Assembly (NCBI GenBank): GCA_905480575.1
Contig: CAJQQZ010000127.1
Location: 1-39,162, forward strand
Source: an uncultured Alphaproteobacteria bacterium
GTDB lineage: Bacteria; Pseudomonadota; Alphaproteobacteria; UBA7985; CAJQQZ01
Direction of reading: 5' to 3'
DNA: 39,162 bases
A program made the translations under genes and the position numbers. The notes under the pieces are model-generated. The model did not search any database, was not told the DNA's origin, and worked only from the letters and a program-made list of their open reading frames with translations. Position 1 is the stretch's first letter. The number at the start of each line of letters is the position of its first letter. This document shows, piece by piece, positions 1-7,785 of the stretch.

Positions 1-138
1 AAACAACACCCATCATAGGTCTCAATGACGGACAATGTCTTCTGGCCCCTGCAGAGGCCAGAAGACATACCCAAAAATCAAACAAACTGGCCTACTTTTG
101 CTCCGCCCCAATGGCAGACTTTTACTCCGCCGTTGACA
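1..138 (-). mobile_element. End of a probable IS21-family insertion sequence (partial)
   Basis: Read on the minus strand from base 138, the sequence opens with TGTCAACGGCGGAGTAAAAG. It carries two 19-bp direct repeats (113-131 and 89-107, 16 of 19 bases the same) that share GGCGGAGYAAAAGT. IS21-family elements are known to start with TG and to carry repeated transposase-binding sites inside their ends. The GT39 reading frame running into this point keeps its family sequence up to Gly-Phe-Tyr-Thr-Ala-Phe and then changes to unrelated residues, which places the junction at about 138/139. No istA or istB coding sequence is visible in the short stretch present. The family assignment rests on the end structure only. 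Confidence 0.5.
35..68. repeat. 13-bp perfect inverted repeat inside the left IS end
   Basis: Bases 35-47 (ATGTCTTCTGGCC) are the exact reverse complement of 56-68, with an 8-nt spacer that holds the PstI-like palindrome CTGCAG. No T-run follows on either strand, so it is not a classical intrinsic terminator. It lies inside the presumed IS, just internal to the two end repeats, and could form a hairpin in the leader of the IS transcript. Confidence 0.6.
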
Positions 139-959
139 AAAGCTGTATAAAACCCAGGAGGAGCGCCGTGGCCTTCTCGCGCCCTTTTAACTTTACTAAA
201 GAGATCCTCCCCAAGAGCTAGGCGGTAAAACTCCCCATTTGACTCAAATCCAATTGCAACAAACCAAGGCATGGTAAACAGAATGGCCAGTAAAATGGCT
301 ATAGGATTCATAAGTGGTTTCAGCCACGAAACCTGACGTCCCCAGAGGCTCAAACTCGAAGTCATTAAAAGGATGAGTAACGGGCCGATGGGCCCTTTGA
401 TAAGTATACATGCCCCTAAGCCGCTCCAGAAGAGGAAAGCATCCCATGGTTTGTTTTTAGTAAACCAACTTCGTGCCAAGGGCAGGATAGTCAAGAGTAT
501 GCAGGCCAGCAAAACCATGTCTGTTTTTGCCAACCTGACTTCGACATTCGACAGCAACAACAAAGGAAACAGAGCAACGGATGCGAAAACGAACCGTCGT
601 TCAAAGAAAACAGAGGCAATCCGCCATAACAACAAGCAGCAAATGATGAGGCCCATCAAAGAAGGAATTCGATAGACCCAGATTGGGGCTTCAGTGTTGT
701 ATCCACTTATCCACACCGAAACAGATTGCACCCAATGGATGCCCGCTGGTTTCTTATATCGCGGCTTGTCACTAAATCGAATATCGACATAGTTTTGACT
801 GGCCACCATTTGTTTGGTCGCTTGGGTGAATCGAGGTTCATCGCGGTCAATGGGTGGTAAGGTGAAGAAGCCTGGGAGTGAAACAATGACACAAAGTAAG
901 ACAATAGCAGCAGCGGCCTTAAATGAGCTGTAAGATGCTGGCACTGACATGGAGGTCAT
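78..959 (-). pseudogene. GT39 (ArnT/PMT-like) lipid-linked sugar transferase, 3' part lost to an IS
   Basis: This is a polytopic inner-membrane glycosyltransferase that would take a sugar from a polyprenyl phosphate donor and place it on a periplasmic acceptor. After the first membrane segment comes the acidic Asp-Arg-Asp-Glu-Pro-Arg-Phe motif of the family (about residues 38-44), and further hydrophobic helices follow. Full-length members have about 500 residues. Here the frame is open for 293, and only about the first 273 belong to the enzyme. The last 20 residues are encoded by the presumed IS21 end at 1-138. The missing C-terminal half should make the product inactive. The start at 959 is the first ATG; another lies three codons on. 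Confidence 0.8.
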
Positions 960-1378
960 TCAGTTTCGATACCTTTTTGACGCGATGAAACATTCAACTC
1001 AATATTGGTTTATCTATAGCAAACAATTTTCAAACCAAGTAAAAGTTCCATCGCAACTCATTCTGTTTTTTACGAAACACTCATTAAATCAGAGGTGCAG
1101 AACATCAATTCCTTCGAAGTTCTGTCTATATGGGCCTGGTGGACAGGTGTTCCTTCTGTTCAGGTTAGAAAATTAAAGTGAAGCATAACCTCCCCGATTT
1201 TTGAATGGTTACTAGTTCCAACAAAATTCAGTCGGATCCAGTTCGCGTCTTGACGTTTCAATGGAAAAACTTCTTTGGCATGTGACTATTTAGTGAAATA
1301 TGGTGTGTCGCCTACTTTCGGACTATTTTACCCTCTAATACGCCTGAAACAGAAACTTGTTAGGACTTATTTTTATTA
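960..1378. other. 419-bp intergenic region between divergent GT39 and mscS genes
   Basis: This AT-rich stretch must hold the promoters of both flanking genes. No coding sequence or RNA gene is recognisable. One weak dyad is visible: CAGAAC at 1098-1103 and GTTCTG at 1119-1124, with a TTCGAA palindrome in the spacer. I see no convincing -35/-10 pair. Confidence 0.4.
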
Positions 1379-3856
1379 ATGAAAACACTAGGCACACATT
1401 TTTTCGCTATTTTATTGTTGGTTTTGACAACAACCACTCTTAACGCGCAGGAAACATTAACGCGTACCGGGCTAGCGGTCTCGACGCAAAACGTGCCGGA
1501 GGTGTCGACCAAAAAGCCGGAAGAAATTGCTGTTCGTCCCACAAACTCAAACGAGCAGCTTTCGGCTATCGAAAAACGGCTCGATGCTGTTGAAGTGGAA
1601 CTGTTTGGCAGCCTTGTGCCGTTAAAACGAAGTAAGGAGCTGATCTCCTTTCTTCGAACAAACCGTGATGTTGCCATAGGCTTGCAAGAAGCGATGGCGA
1701 AAGAAGTAGAGTTTAATCAAGAACTTTTGGATTCTCTTGGTCCGGCACCGAAAGAAGGTGAACCAGCTGAAGCATTGGACATTAAGGAAAAACGGATTGA
1801 GTTGACTGCGAGATTGGTGGCCTCTCAAGGGCAGCAACAAAACAGCAGTTTACTTATTTCCCGAAGCGCAGCGCTGATCAACAAGATTTCATCTGAGCAA
1901 ACTGAAGCTTTAAAAGAAAGTCTGACCAAACAAGTTCAGTCGCCTTTGGATACCAGTACATTGTTTGTTACTTGGGGAGCGTCGACAAATCTTTGGTTCA
2001 AAATCACCCAATCCATGAAGAGGTGGGTTGGTGAGGAAATGACAACTCAGCGGTGGTGGTCTTTTGTAGTGCTAATGACACTTGTTCTGGGCATTGGATT
2101 TGCTTTTGTTCTTCCTTTTAGACGTAAATTGATCTCTCGGTTTGGACCTGGTCAGGATGCCAAACATCCCAGTGCTGACCAGAAGGTTGTGGCTGTGTTC
2201 GCTCAAGCTGTAGCGGTTGGCTTGATGCCTGCCTTAAGTGCCGCAGCTGTCCTGGTCCCTTTCAAGCTATTGGGGGTAAGTGAAAGCCCATTTGTAGAAT
2301 TTGTGTCTGCTGTTGTTTTAGGTGTTGCAACATTCCTGATTTTTAGAGGCGCAATCAAAGCTTGCCTCATGCCGGAATCGCCGCATTGGCGTTTGTGGCG
2401 TTGGACGGGGAGAGCGGTCAGACGGTTGGGCCGTTGGCTTCTAATAATTGCCGTCCTTGTCAGTCTTTACTTGGCCTGGTCATTGCTAGGGAAATCCTTC
2501 CTGATTCATGGTTATCTCCGCAATTTTGTGACCTTTGGTTTGGACAGCTTGATCGCGATTTCACTTTTCATCGTGATAAGGGTTGCGGTTCGTTCGGCCC
2601 GCAAGAATAGAGAATTGGATGATGATTCAGTTAATAGGCAGGGAATGGGTTATGACTGGGTATGGTCGCTGCTATTGTTTGCCGTACAAATCGCTTGTGT
2701 ATCCATCCCGATATTTTCACTTCTTGGATATGTCAATCTAGCGAACTATTTGACAACAAGATTGGTCACGAGCGGTCTGCTTATTGTGATTTTCTTGCTC
2801 GTTCGCGGACTGGTGTTTTTCTTGATTGAGCGCCGCAAGGCTTCGACATCTACCCTTTCGGGGTTCGATTGGCGCCATCAAGGCACACCAAAAGATGACA
2901 AGCCGGACTCTTGGTTGTTGCTTTGGGCGGAATTCATTCTTGCGTTCTTGGTTTTGGTTATTGGGCTGAACCTTTGGGGATTGAGCTCAAACTCTCTTGC
3001 TGCTTGGTCTGACCAGTTAGCTGTTGGTATCAAAATCGGCGATTTTACGTTCCGTATCTCTGACATTCTTATCGGGTTTGCCGCCTTCTTCGCCGTTTTT
3101 ATCTTAACAAGGATAATCGTCTGGTTTGTTTCTTCCAGGCTTCTGTCTCGGTCGAATTTTGATACCGGAGTTCGCCATGCTTTGCGCTCGGGCTTGTCCT
3201 ACACTGGGGTATTAGTGGCTTTGTTTGTCGCTGTTTCAGCTGTTGGCCTGGATCTGTCGAAGTTAGCGATTGTGGCTGGCGCTCTCTCGCTTGGGATTGG
3301 CTTTGGTTTGCAGGCTATTGTCAGCAACTTTGTGTCCGGCATAATCTTGCTCTTTGAGCGACCGATCAAAATTGGCGACTGGGTACAGGTTGGCTCTGTG
3401 GAAGGAACTGTTACCAAGATCAACGTTCGGTCTACGGAGATCGAGACCTTCCAACGGGCCACCGTCTTTGTCCCCAATTCGGCTTTCATTTCCGACAATG
3501 TGACGAACTGGACGGCAAACAATAAAATGGGTCGGCTCGATCTGCCCATATCGGTCGCCTATGGCAGTGACACTGCACAAATACATGACTTGTTGGTCGA
3601 AATTGCAAAGAAAAATCCAATGGTTCGTGCCTATCCGGAGCCAGCAGTGTACTTCCGAGCCTTTGGTGGCAGCAGTCTTGATTTTGAATTGAGGTGTTTC
3701 CTGAGAGACGTCAATTATATAACTATAGTGAAGTCTGAGCTCCTTTTTGATATCGATAAATGCTTCCGTGATCAGGGTATCGAAGTGCCATTCGCTACAA
3801 CGGATATCAACATCCGTTCGATGCCGTTTCCCGGACAACCCGCAGATGATCAGTAG
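1379..3856 (+). CDS. Large MscS-family mechanosensitive channel with periplasmic N-terminal domain
   Basis: This is an inner-membrane channel expected to open under membrane tension and release small solutes during osmotic downshock. A signal peptide (residues 1-23) precedes a charged, helical periplasmic domain of the DUF3772 type (about 45-190). A series of membrane helices (about 220-590) follows. The MscS core starts near residue 600, with a Gly/Ala-rich pore helix at about 620-650 (GALSLGIGFGLQ), then the beta domain (RPIKIGDWVQVG) and the alpha/beta C-terminus to about 810. At 825 aa it is one of the large, MscK/YbiO-like members. The ATG at 1379 lies 14 nt after AGGA. The TauE/SafE-family gene follows after 12 nt, so the two are probably co-transcribed. 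Confidence 0.9.
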   Translation: MKTLGTHFFAILLLVLTTTTLNAQETLTRTGLAVSTQNVPEVSTKKPEEIAVRPTNSNEQLSAIEKRLDAVEVELFGSLVPLKRSKELISFLRTNRDVAIGLQEAMAKEVEFNQELLDSLGPAPKEGEPAEALDIKEKRIELTARLVASQGQQQNSSLLISRSAALINKISSEQTEALKESLTKQVQSPLDTSTLFVTWGASTNLWFKITQSMKRWVGEEMTTQRWWSFVVLMTLVLGIGFAFVLPFRRKLISRFGPGQDAKHPSADQKVVAVFAQAVAVGLMPALSAAAVLVPFKLLGVSESPFVEFVSAVVLGVATFLIFRGAIKACLMPESPHWRLWRWTGRAVRRLGRWLLIIAVLVSLYLAWSLLGKSFLIHGYLRNFVTFGLDSLIAISLFIVIRVAVRSARKNRELDDDSVNRQGMGYDWVWSLLLFAVQIACVSIPIFSLLGYVNLANYLTTRLVTSGLLIVIFLLVRGLVFFLIERRKASTSTLSGFDWRHQGTPKDDKPDSWLLLWAEFILAFLVLVIGLNLWGLSSNSLAAWSDQLAVGIKIGDFTFRISDILIGFAAFFAVFILTRIIVWFVSSRLLSRSNFDTGVRHALRSGLSYTGVLVALFVAVSAVGLDLSKLAIVAGALSLGIGFGLQAIVSNFVSGIILLFERPIKIGDWVQVGSVEGTVTKINVRSTEIETFQRATVFVPNSAFISDNVTNWTANNKMGRLDLPISVAYGSDTAQIHDLLVEIAKKNPMVRAYPEPAVYFRAFGGSSLDFELRCFLRDVNYITIVKSELLFDIDKCFRDQGIEVPFATTDINIRSMPFPGQPADDQ

Positions 3857-3868
3857 ACGTATCAAGTT

Positions 3869-4627
3869 ATGATCACTGATCCGATCTTCTATCTTGTGGC
3901 AGTGCCTGCTGTGTTTATCACTGGACTGTCGAAAGGTGGGTTCGGCGGCGGCGTTGCTTTCGTGTCTGTACCAACCATGGCCTTGTTTGTAGAGCCGTTG
4001 ACGGCCGCCGCCATCATGTTGCCCATCCTGATAATCATGGACTTCATTTCGATGAAGGCGTTTTGGCGTAAATGGCTGTGGGATCAATTGAAGGTTTTGA
4101 TACCGGCAACGATGTTGGGGACGGTGATAGGAACTTTCACAGCCAGATACACTGACCCCGCTGTATTCAGGTTGTTCCTGGCGACAATTGCCATTGTTTT
4201 TGCGTTGCAAATGCTCTGGAAGCTGTTTGTTAACACCCAGTCTGAAGGAAAAATAGTAAGGCCATGGCAGGGATGGTTTTGGGGGACGCTGGGTGGATAT
4301 TCATCGTTCTTTGCTCATGCCGGTGGTCCGCCATTGAATGCCTACCTACTTCCTCAAAGGTTGGAAAAAGCCGCCTATCAAGGAACGTTGGTTTTTGTGT
4401 TCACGACGATAAACTGGTCGAAAGTCGTTCCCTATATCTGGTTGAATGAACTTCATTGGGAAACGATATCGACGGCAATGGTTCTCATTCCCTGGGCAAT
4501 CGTGAGTATATTTGTGGGTGTTTGGCTTCACAAGAGAGTGCCGGAAAGGCCTTTTTACATAATTTGTTGTTTTGGTATGCTTTTGACAGGGATGAAGTTG
4601 GCTTATGACGGCCTAATCGCTTTCTGA
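3869..4627 (+). CDS. TSUP-family (TauE/SafE) anion exporter
   Basis: This 252-aa, very hydrophobic protein of the sulfite exporter TauE/SafE family has an early Leu-Ser-Lys-Gly-Gly-Phe-Gly-Gly-Gly motif (about residues 20-28) and the family's two sets of helices. A second conserved segment is at about 147-157 (FFAHAGGPPLN). Family members move sulfite, sulfoacetate or other small organosulfur anions out of the cell. The gene starts 12 nt after the mscS stop. The sulfite dehydrogenase genes soeABC lie 1.5 kb downstream on the other strand, which makes sulfite a sensible substrate. That link is inferred from context and is not shown by the protein itself. Confidence 0.85.
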   Translation: MITDPIFYLVAVPAVFITGLSKGGFGGGVAFVSVPTMALFVEPLTAAAIMLPILIIMDFISMKAFWRKWLWDQLKVLIPATMLGTVIGTFTARYTDPAVFRLFLATIAIVFALQMLWKLFVNTQSEGKIVRPWQGWFWGTLGGYSSFFAHAGGPPLNAYLLPQRLEKAAYQGTLVFVFTTINWSKVVPYIWLNELHWETISTAMVLIPWAIVSIFVGVWLHKRVPERPFYIICCFGMLLTGMKLAYDGLIAF

Positions 4628-4687
4628 TTTGCCTCTTCAAGTCTAAATATTACTTGAAAGCTATGACAAAGACGCAACAAGGCTGTT

Positions 4688-4712
4688 AAAAAGCTCTGTT
4701 AGCCGGCTTTTA
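4688..4712 (+). terminator. Weak candidate terminator after the TauE/SafE gene
   Basis: AAAAGC at 4689-4694 can pair with GCTTTT at 4706-4711 across an 11-nt loop, 61 nt after the exporter stop. The stem is A/T-rich and the following T-run is short, so this is a weak candidate. Confidence 0.25.
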
Positions 4713-4803
4713 TTGTTGGTTGTAGGCTCCAGATTTATTATAGGTAGTCTCGATTCGATTTGCATTTTGTAATAATGCTGAAATCCTGAGGCGTAAAACA
4801 ATT

Positions 4804-5331
4804 TTGGCTACTTCAAATACAAAGCAGGCAGTTAACGAACATGACATGCTGGCTCTTCAAAAGAGCTTTTCTGTCATTCGTCAGCATGTCAAAACTCCAG
4901 AAGGCTCTGAAATCGAAACTATCGATATCTGTGCTTCTGTTGTTGGAGTAAACTTTGGGCTAGCGCTAGCGTCAAGAGGACAGGATAGTAAGAAGCTGGA
5001 TCCTTTTGAAACGGGTGCAGCGGTTTTTGTCCTTCATGGCGTTTCCAAGCACCTGGCAGCAACCTACCACTGTGATTACGGCGATCTCCTGGACCGATCT
5101 TGCCGTTCAATTGATATCGAACAACCTCCCTTGAAAGCAGCAGCCGTCCAGGCTCTGCAAGCCTTGAATAGCGAACGAGACACGCCTCAGGTCAAAAAGG
5201 TCGAAGGTATTGCCGCCGACGCCATTAAATTAGTTTTAAAAAACGAGCTGATACCGGGACGGTCTCATTTGTCCGGACTATGGCAACAACTGACCGCCAT
5301 GTTGCGCCATAGCAACCAACCCGCTCACTAA
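4804..5331 (+). CDS. Hypothetical protein, 175 aa
   Basis: I do not recognise this family. The protein is soluble and mostly helical, with no signal peptide or membrane segment. Its features include the hydrophobic stretch IDICASVVGVNFGLALAS (about 41-58), a Phe-Val-Leu-His-Gly segment near 75 and Cys residues at about 43, 90 and 100. The start shown is TTG, with GAGGCG about 11 nt ahead; the next in-frame start is an ATG at 4846, which would give 161 aa. The SDR gene begins 2 nt after its stop, so the two are almost certainly translated from one mRNA. No function can be offered. Confidence 0.7.
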   Translation: MATSNTKQAVNEHDMLALQKSFSVIRQHVKTPEGSEIETIDICASVVGVNFGLALASRGQDSKKLDPFETGAAVFVLHGVSKHLAATYHCDYGDLLDRSCRSIDIEQPPLKAAAVQALQALNSERDTPQVKKVEGIAADAIKLVLKNELIPGRSHLSGLWQQLTAMLRHSNQPAH

Positions 5332-5333
5332 TC

Positions 5334-6101
5334 ATGTCCAAGCCACTGGTCATTGTGACTGGCGCTGCTCGGGGAATTGGTCTTGCAACTGCTAAACACT
5401 TTCAGAGCAATGGCTGGCAAGTGGCCTTGTTGGATAATCAACATGAAATTCTGATAGAAGCCGAGAACCGGTTAGGAGCAGGTGCTAGGGCCTTTGCCTG
5501 TGATATTTCTGATCCCGATCAAGTTCGGGGAACCGTTGAGCAACTATATCAGGAATTGGGACAGATATCTGCTCTCGTTAACAATGCGGGAGTGGCTGAT
5601 TTCGGTCCATTGTTGGATACTTCATTCGAAGACTGGCGCACGATTATGTCAACCAACCTTGATGGCACCTTTCTTATGACGCAAGCCGTAGGCAGGATAA
5701 TGGCCAAACATGGTAGTGGCGCTATTGTTAACATCAGCTCGATCTCCGGCTTGAGAGCCAGCACCTTGAGAGTGGCCTATGGGACATCAAAAGCAGCTGT
5801 GGCTCATCTGTCGCTTCAGCAGGCGGCTGAGTTGGGCGAGTTTGGTATCCGGGTAAACACGGTCGCACCAGGACCAGTAGATACAGAAATGGCGAAGAAA
5901 GTTCACTCTGCTGAAATCAGAGCGGCTTATCACGACGCCATACCGTTGAACCGCTATGGCCTAGAGGAAGAGATTGCAAATGCAATCTACTTTCTTTGTT
6001 CAGACCAGGCCTCGTACATCACTGGTCAAACGATAGCCGTCGACGGCGGGTTCGATGCAACAGGCATCGGGTTACCCGCCTTGCGTGAGAATTCAAACTA
6101 A
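5334..6101 (+). CDS. SDR-family NAD(P)-dependent oxidoreductase
   Basis: This is a classical short-chain dehydrogenase/reductase of 255 aa that reduces or oxidises a carbonyl/alcohol group. It has the cofactor motif TGAARGIG (9-16), NNAG (83-86), a serine pair at 136/138 and the Tyr149-x3-Lys153 active site. The typical C-terminal ITGQTIAVDGG segment lies near residue 230. The substrate cannot be read from the sequence; FabG-like 3-oxoacyl reductases and many sugar or sterol dehydrogenases share this layout. An acidic residue ending beta-2 (LLDN, about 32-35) favours NAD(H). It is coupled to the upstream unknown gene, and its stop codon region overlaps the end of the convergent soeC-like gene by 4 nt. 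Confidence 0.9.
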   Translation: MSKPLVIVTGAARGIGLATAKHFQSNGWQVALLDNQHEILIEAENRLGAGARAFACDISDPDQVRGTVEQLYQELGQISALVNNAGVADFGPLLDTSFEDWRTIMSTNLDGTFLMTQAVGRIMAKHGSGAIVNISSISGLRASTLRVAYGTSKAAVAHLSLQQAAELGEFGIRVNTVAPGPVDTEMAKKVHSAEIRAAYHDAIPLNRYGLEEEIANAIYFLCSDQASYITGQTIAVDGGFDATGIGLPALRENSN

Positions 6102-7027
6102 GCCCGCTCAGCCCCGTAATAGAGTGTGACGGTATGCTTGGCTTCTGCGAAATAGAGCCAACGTACTGTCAACGTGCCAGCGATCACCGATGCAAAACCA
6201 ACGAGAGCTGCTAGAACTTGCAGTAGTTCGATCTGAACCAATCCAATGAGAATTGCAGTCAGGATCGGCAAAACAAAGCAGAGTACCACAGAAATACCGC
6301 GCAGCTTGTGAGCATGCTTGCGGGCAATCGTGTATCCCATTTCTTTCAACAGATAGTTCTCTTCTGAGTGTGGCGGGTCGATCAGTTTGACTTTACCCAT
6401 GTACCCGAGACCTGTCGCAGTACCGGCATCACTGATGGAACGTCCGTTGTCTACGTGGCGCCAGTAGATAGCCTTGATAACCCAAGCGATAACCAGAGCG
6501 ACGATGGCGTGCCATGGCATCCATCCGTAGGAATAGCCCATCAAGAAAGCAACGAAGAGGTAAGCGACACCGCCGGTGGCTAGAGCAAATGATAAGTAGA
6601 CTAACGGTGTATAGCCATTGTTCCAATGGCGGACCGTTTTGACAGATCCGTAAATCATCGCGGTGCAATAGACAGTGATTACACAGCAAATGGCCGTGAG
6701 TGTACCGGCTATCGAATTGAATGTTCCGTGAATGAGCCAGTCGTATGCCAACCAAGCCATGGGTGCAAAGGTGATGATTGCCATACAGCCTTCGCGCGAC
6801 AACCAGGAAGAACGCCATTGCGTTAGCGCACGCCATGCGCGTTCGGGATGTCCCAAGTGAAAAGTAGAAGACAAAAGTCCGACAACAATCATTGCAGCTG
6901 AAAGTCCCAGACTAGCAACGCCAAGAAGGCGGTCAGCCGGCAAGAAACCAAGACTAAGAAGGAACAACAAACCGTAGCCAGCGCCAGAGAGTGTTGTGAA
7001 GAAGATAATCGAATAAGCTGGATGCAT
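6098..7027 (-). CDS. soeC: Membrane anchor subunit of SoeABC sulfite dehydrogenase (DmsC/NrfD-like)
   Basis: This 309-aa integral membrane protein of the DmsC family has about eight hydrophobic helices. It would anchor the SoeAB dimer on the cytoplasmic face of the inner membrane and pass electrons from sulfite oxidation to quinone. A conserved HLGHPERAWRAL segment (about residues 58-69) and a WRSSWLSREG segment (about 72-81) are typical of the anchor family. It starts 5 nt after the soeB stop and closes the soeABC operon. Its 3' end overlaps the convergent SDR gene by 4 nt. The Soe assignment rests mainly on the partner SoeA. Confidence 0.85.
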   Translation of the reverse strand: MHPAYSIIFFTTLSGAGYGLLFLLSLGFLPADRLLGVASLGLSAAMIVVGLLSSTFHLGHPERAWRALTQWRSSWLSREGCMAIITFAPMAWLAYDWLIHGTFNSIAGTLTAICCVITVYCTAMIYGSVKTVRHWNNGYTPLVYLSFALATGGVAYLFVAFLMGYSYGWMPWHAIVALVIAWVIKAIYWRHVDNGRSISDAGTATGLGYMGKVKLIDPPHSEENYLLKEMGYTIARKHAHKLRGISVVLCFVLPILTAILIGLVQIELLQVLAALVGFASVIAGTLTVRWLYFAEAKHTVTLYYGAERA

Positions 7028-7032
7028 AGTTT

Positions 7033-7785
7033 TTACGCTCCCATTGAAAGAATGTCGTCGAGCCAGCCAAGGAAACCGCCTTGAGCGGCGACTTGGGTTG
7101 AAGCAGCGGTTTCAGAGCCAACACATGAAGGCTTGTCCTGTTGCTTTGCACGAGGCGGAAGGTACTTGTTGGTCGGTCTTGTGCCCATTTCAGGCATTAG
7201 ATCGTAACCGCCGCGTTCTCTGACCATCTCTGACACGTTTGAGTCAGGATCATTGAAGTCACCGAAGTGACGCGCAGAGGCTGGGCACGTGTTAACACAA
7301 GCTGGTTGGCGTTGCGCCTCTGGGATATTCTCGTTGTAGATACGGTCCACACAAAGCGTACATTTCTTCATGACTCCACCAGCAAGATCCATTTCACGAG
7401 CACCGTAAGGACAAGACCAAGCACAAAGACCACAGCCGATACATTTGCTCTCGTCGACGAGAACGATACCGTCGTCTTGACGCTTGTAGGATGCACCAGT
7501 TGGACAGGCTGTCACACAAGGTGCGTCATCGCAGTGCAAGCAGGATTTAGGGAAGTGGATCGTGCGGCTGTTCTTGCCTTCGCCAACTTCAAGCGCATGA
7601 ACACGGTTAAGCCAGGCACCATCTGTCTCCGCCCCGTAAGGGTTTACGTCAGATAGAGGGGCCGCATAACCGCCAGTGTTCCACTCTTTGCAGTTAACAA
7701 CGCAAGCTTGGCATCCAACACAGATGTCCAAGTCAATAACGAGGCCGAGACGTTTCGCGGAAGGGGTAAGAGGTAGTGACGTCAT
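7033..7785 (-). CDS. soeB: Four-cluster ferredoxin-type subunit of SoeABC sulfite dehydrogenase
   Basis: This electron-transfer subunit is expected to hold four [4Fe-4S] clusters and to link the molybdenum subunit SoeA to the membrane anchor SoeC. Four cysteine groups are visible: C-x2-C-x2-C-x3-C near residues 22-32, C-x2-C-x4-C-x3-C near 80-92, C-x2-C-x2-C-x3-C near 114-124 and a split group at about 140-167 (KKCTLCVDR and CVNTCP). The length of 250 aa fits DmsB/SoeB-type proteins. There is no signal peptide, consistent with cytoplasmic location. Its ATG overlaps the soeA stop codon by one base (TAATG), indicating translational coupling. Confidence 0.9.
   Translation of the reverse strand: MTSLPLTPSAKRLGLVIDLDICVGCQACVVNCKEWNTGGYAAPLSDVNPYGAETDGAWLNRVHALEVGEGKNSRTIHFPKSCLHCDDAPCVTACPTGASYKRQDDGIVLVDESKCIGCGLCAWSCPYGAREMDLAGGVMKKCTLCVDRIYNENIPEAQRQPACVNTCPASARHFGDFNDPDSNVSEMVRERGGYDLMPEMGTRPTNKYLPPRAKQQDKPSCVGSETAASTQVAAQGGFLGWLDDILSMGA

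Noticed and set aside
373-675. 100-codon plus-strand open frame
   Set aside because: It lies inside the GT39 gene on the opposite strand; its composition (Lys, Arg, Ser) is that of an antisense shadow.
949-1176. 75-codon plus-strand open frame in the intergenic region
   Set aside because: There is no ribosome site ahead of its ATG and no recognisable sequence; it overlaps the presumed promoter of the GT39 gene.
3263-4210. 315-codon open frame on the minus strand
   Set aside because: It lies opposite the 3' end of the MscS gene and the 5' half of the TauE/SafE gene, both with clear family sequence. The predicted protein is rich in His, Gln and Arg and resembles no family.
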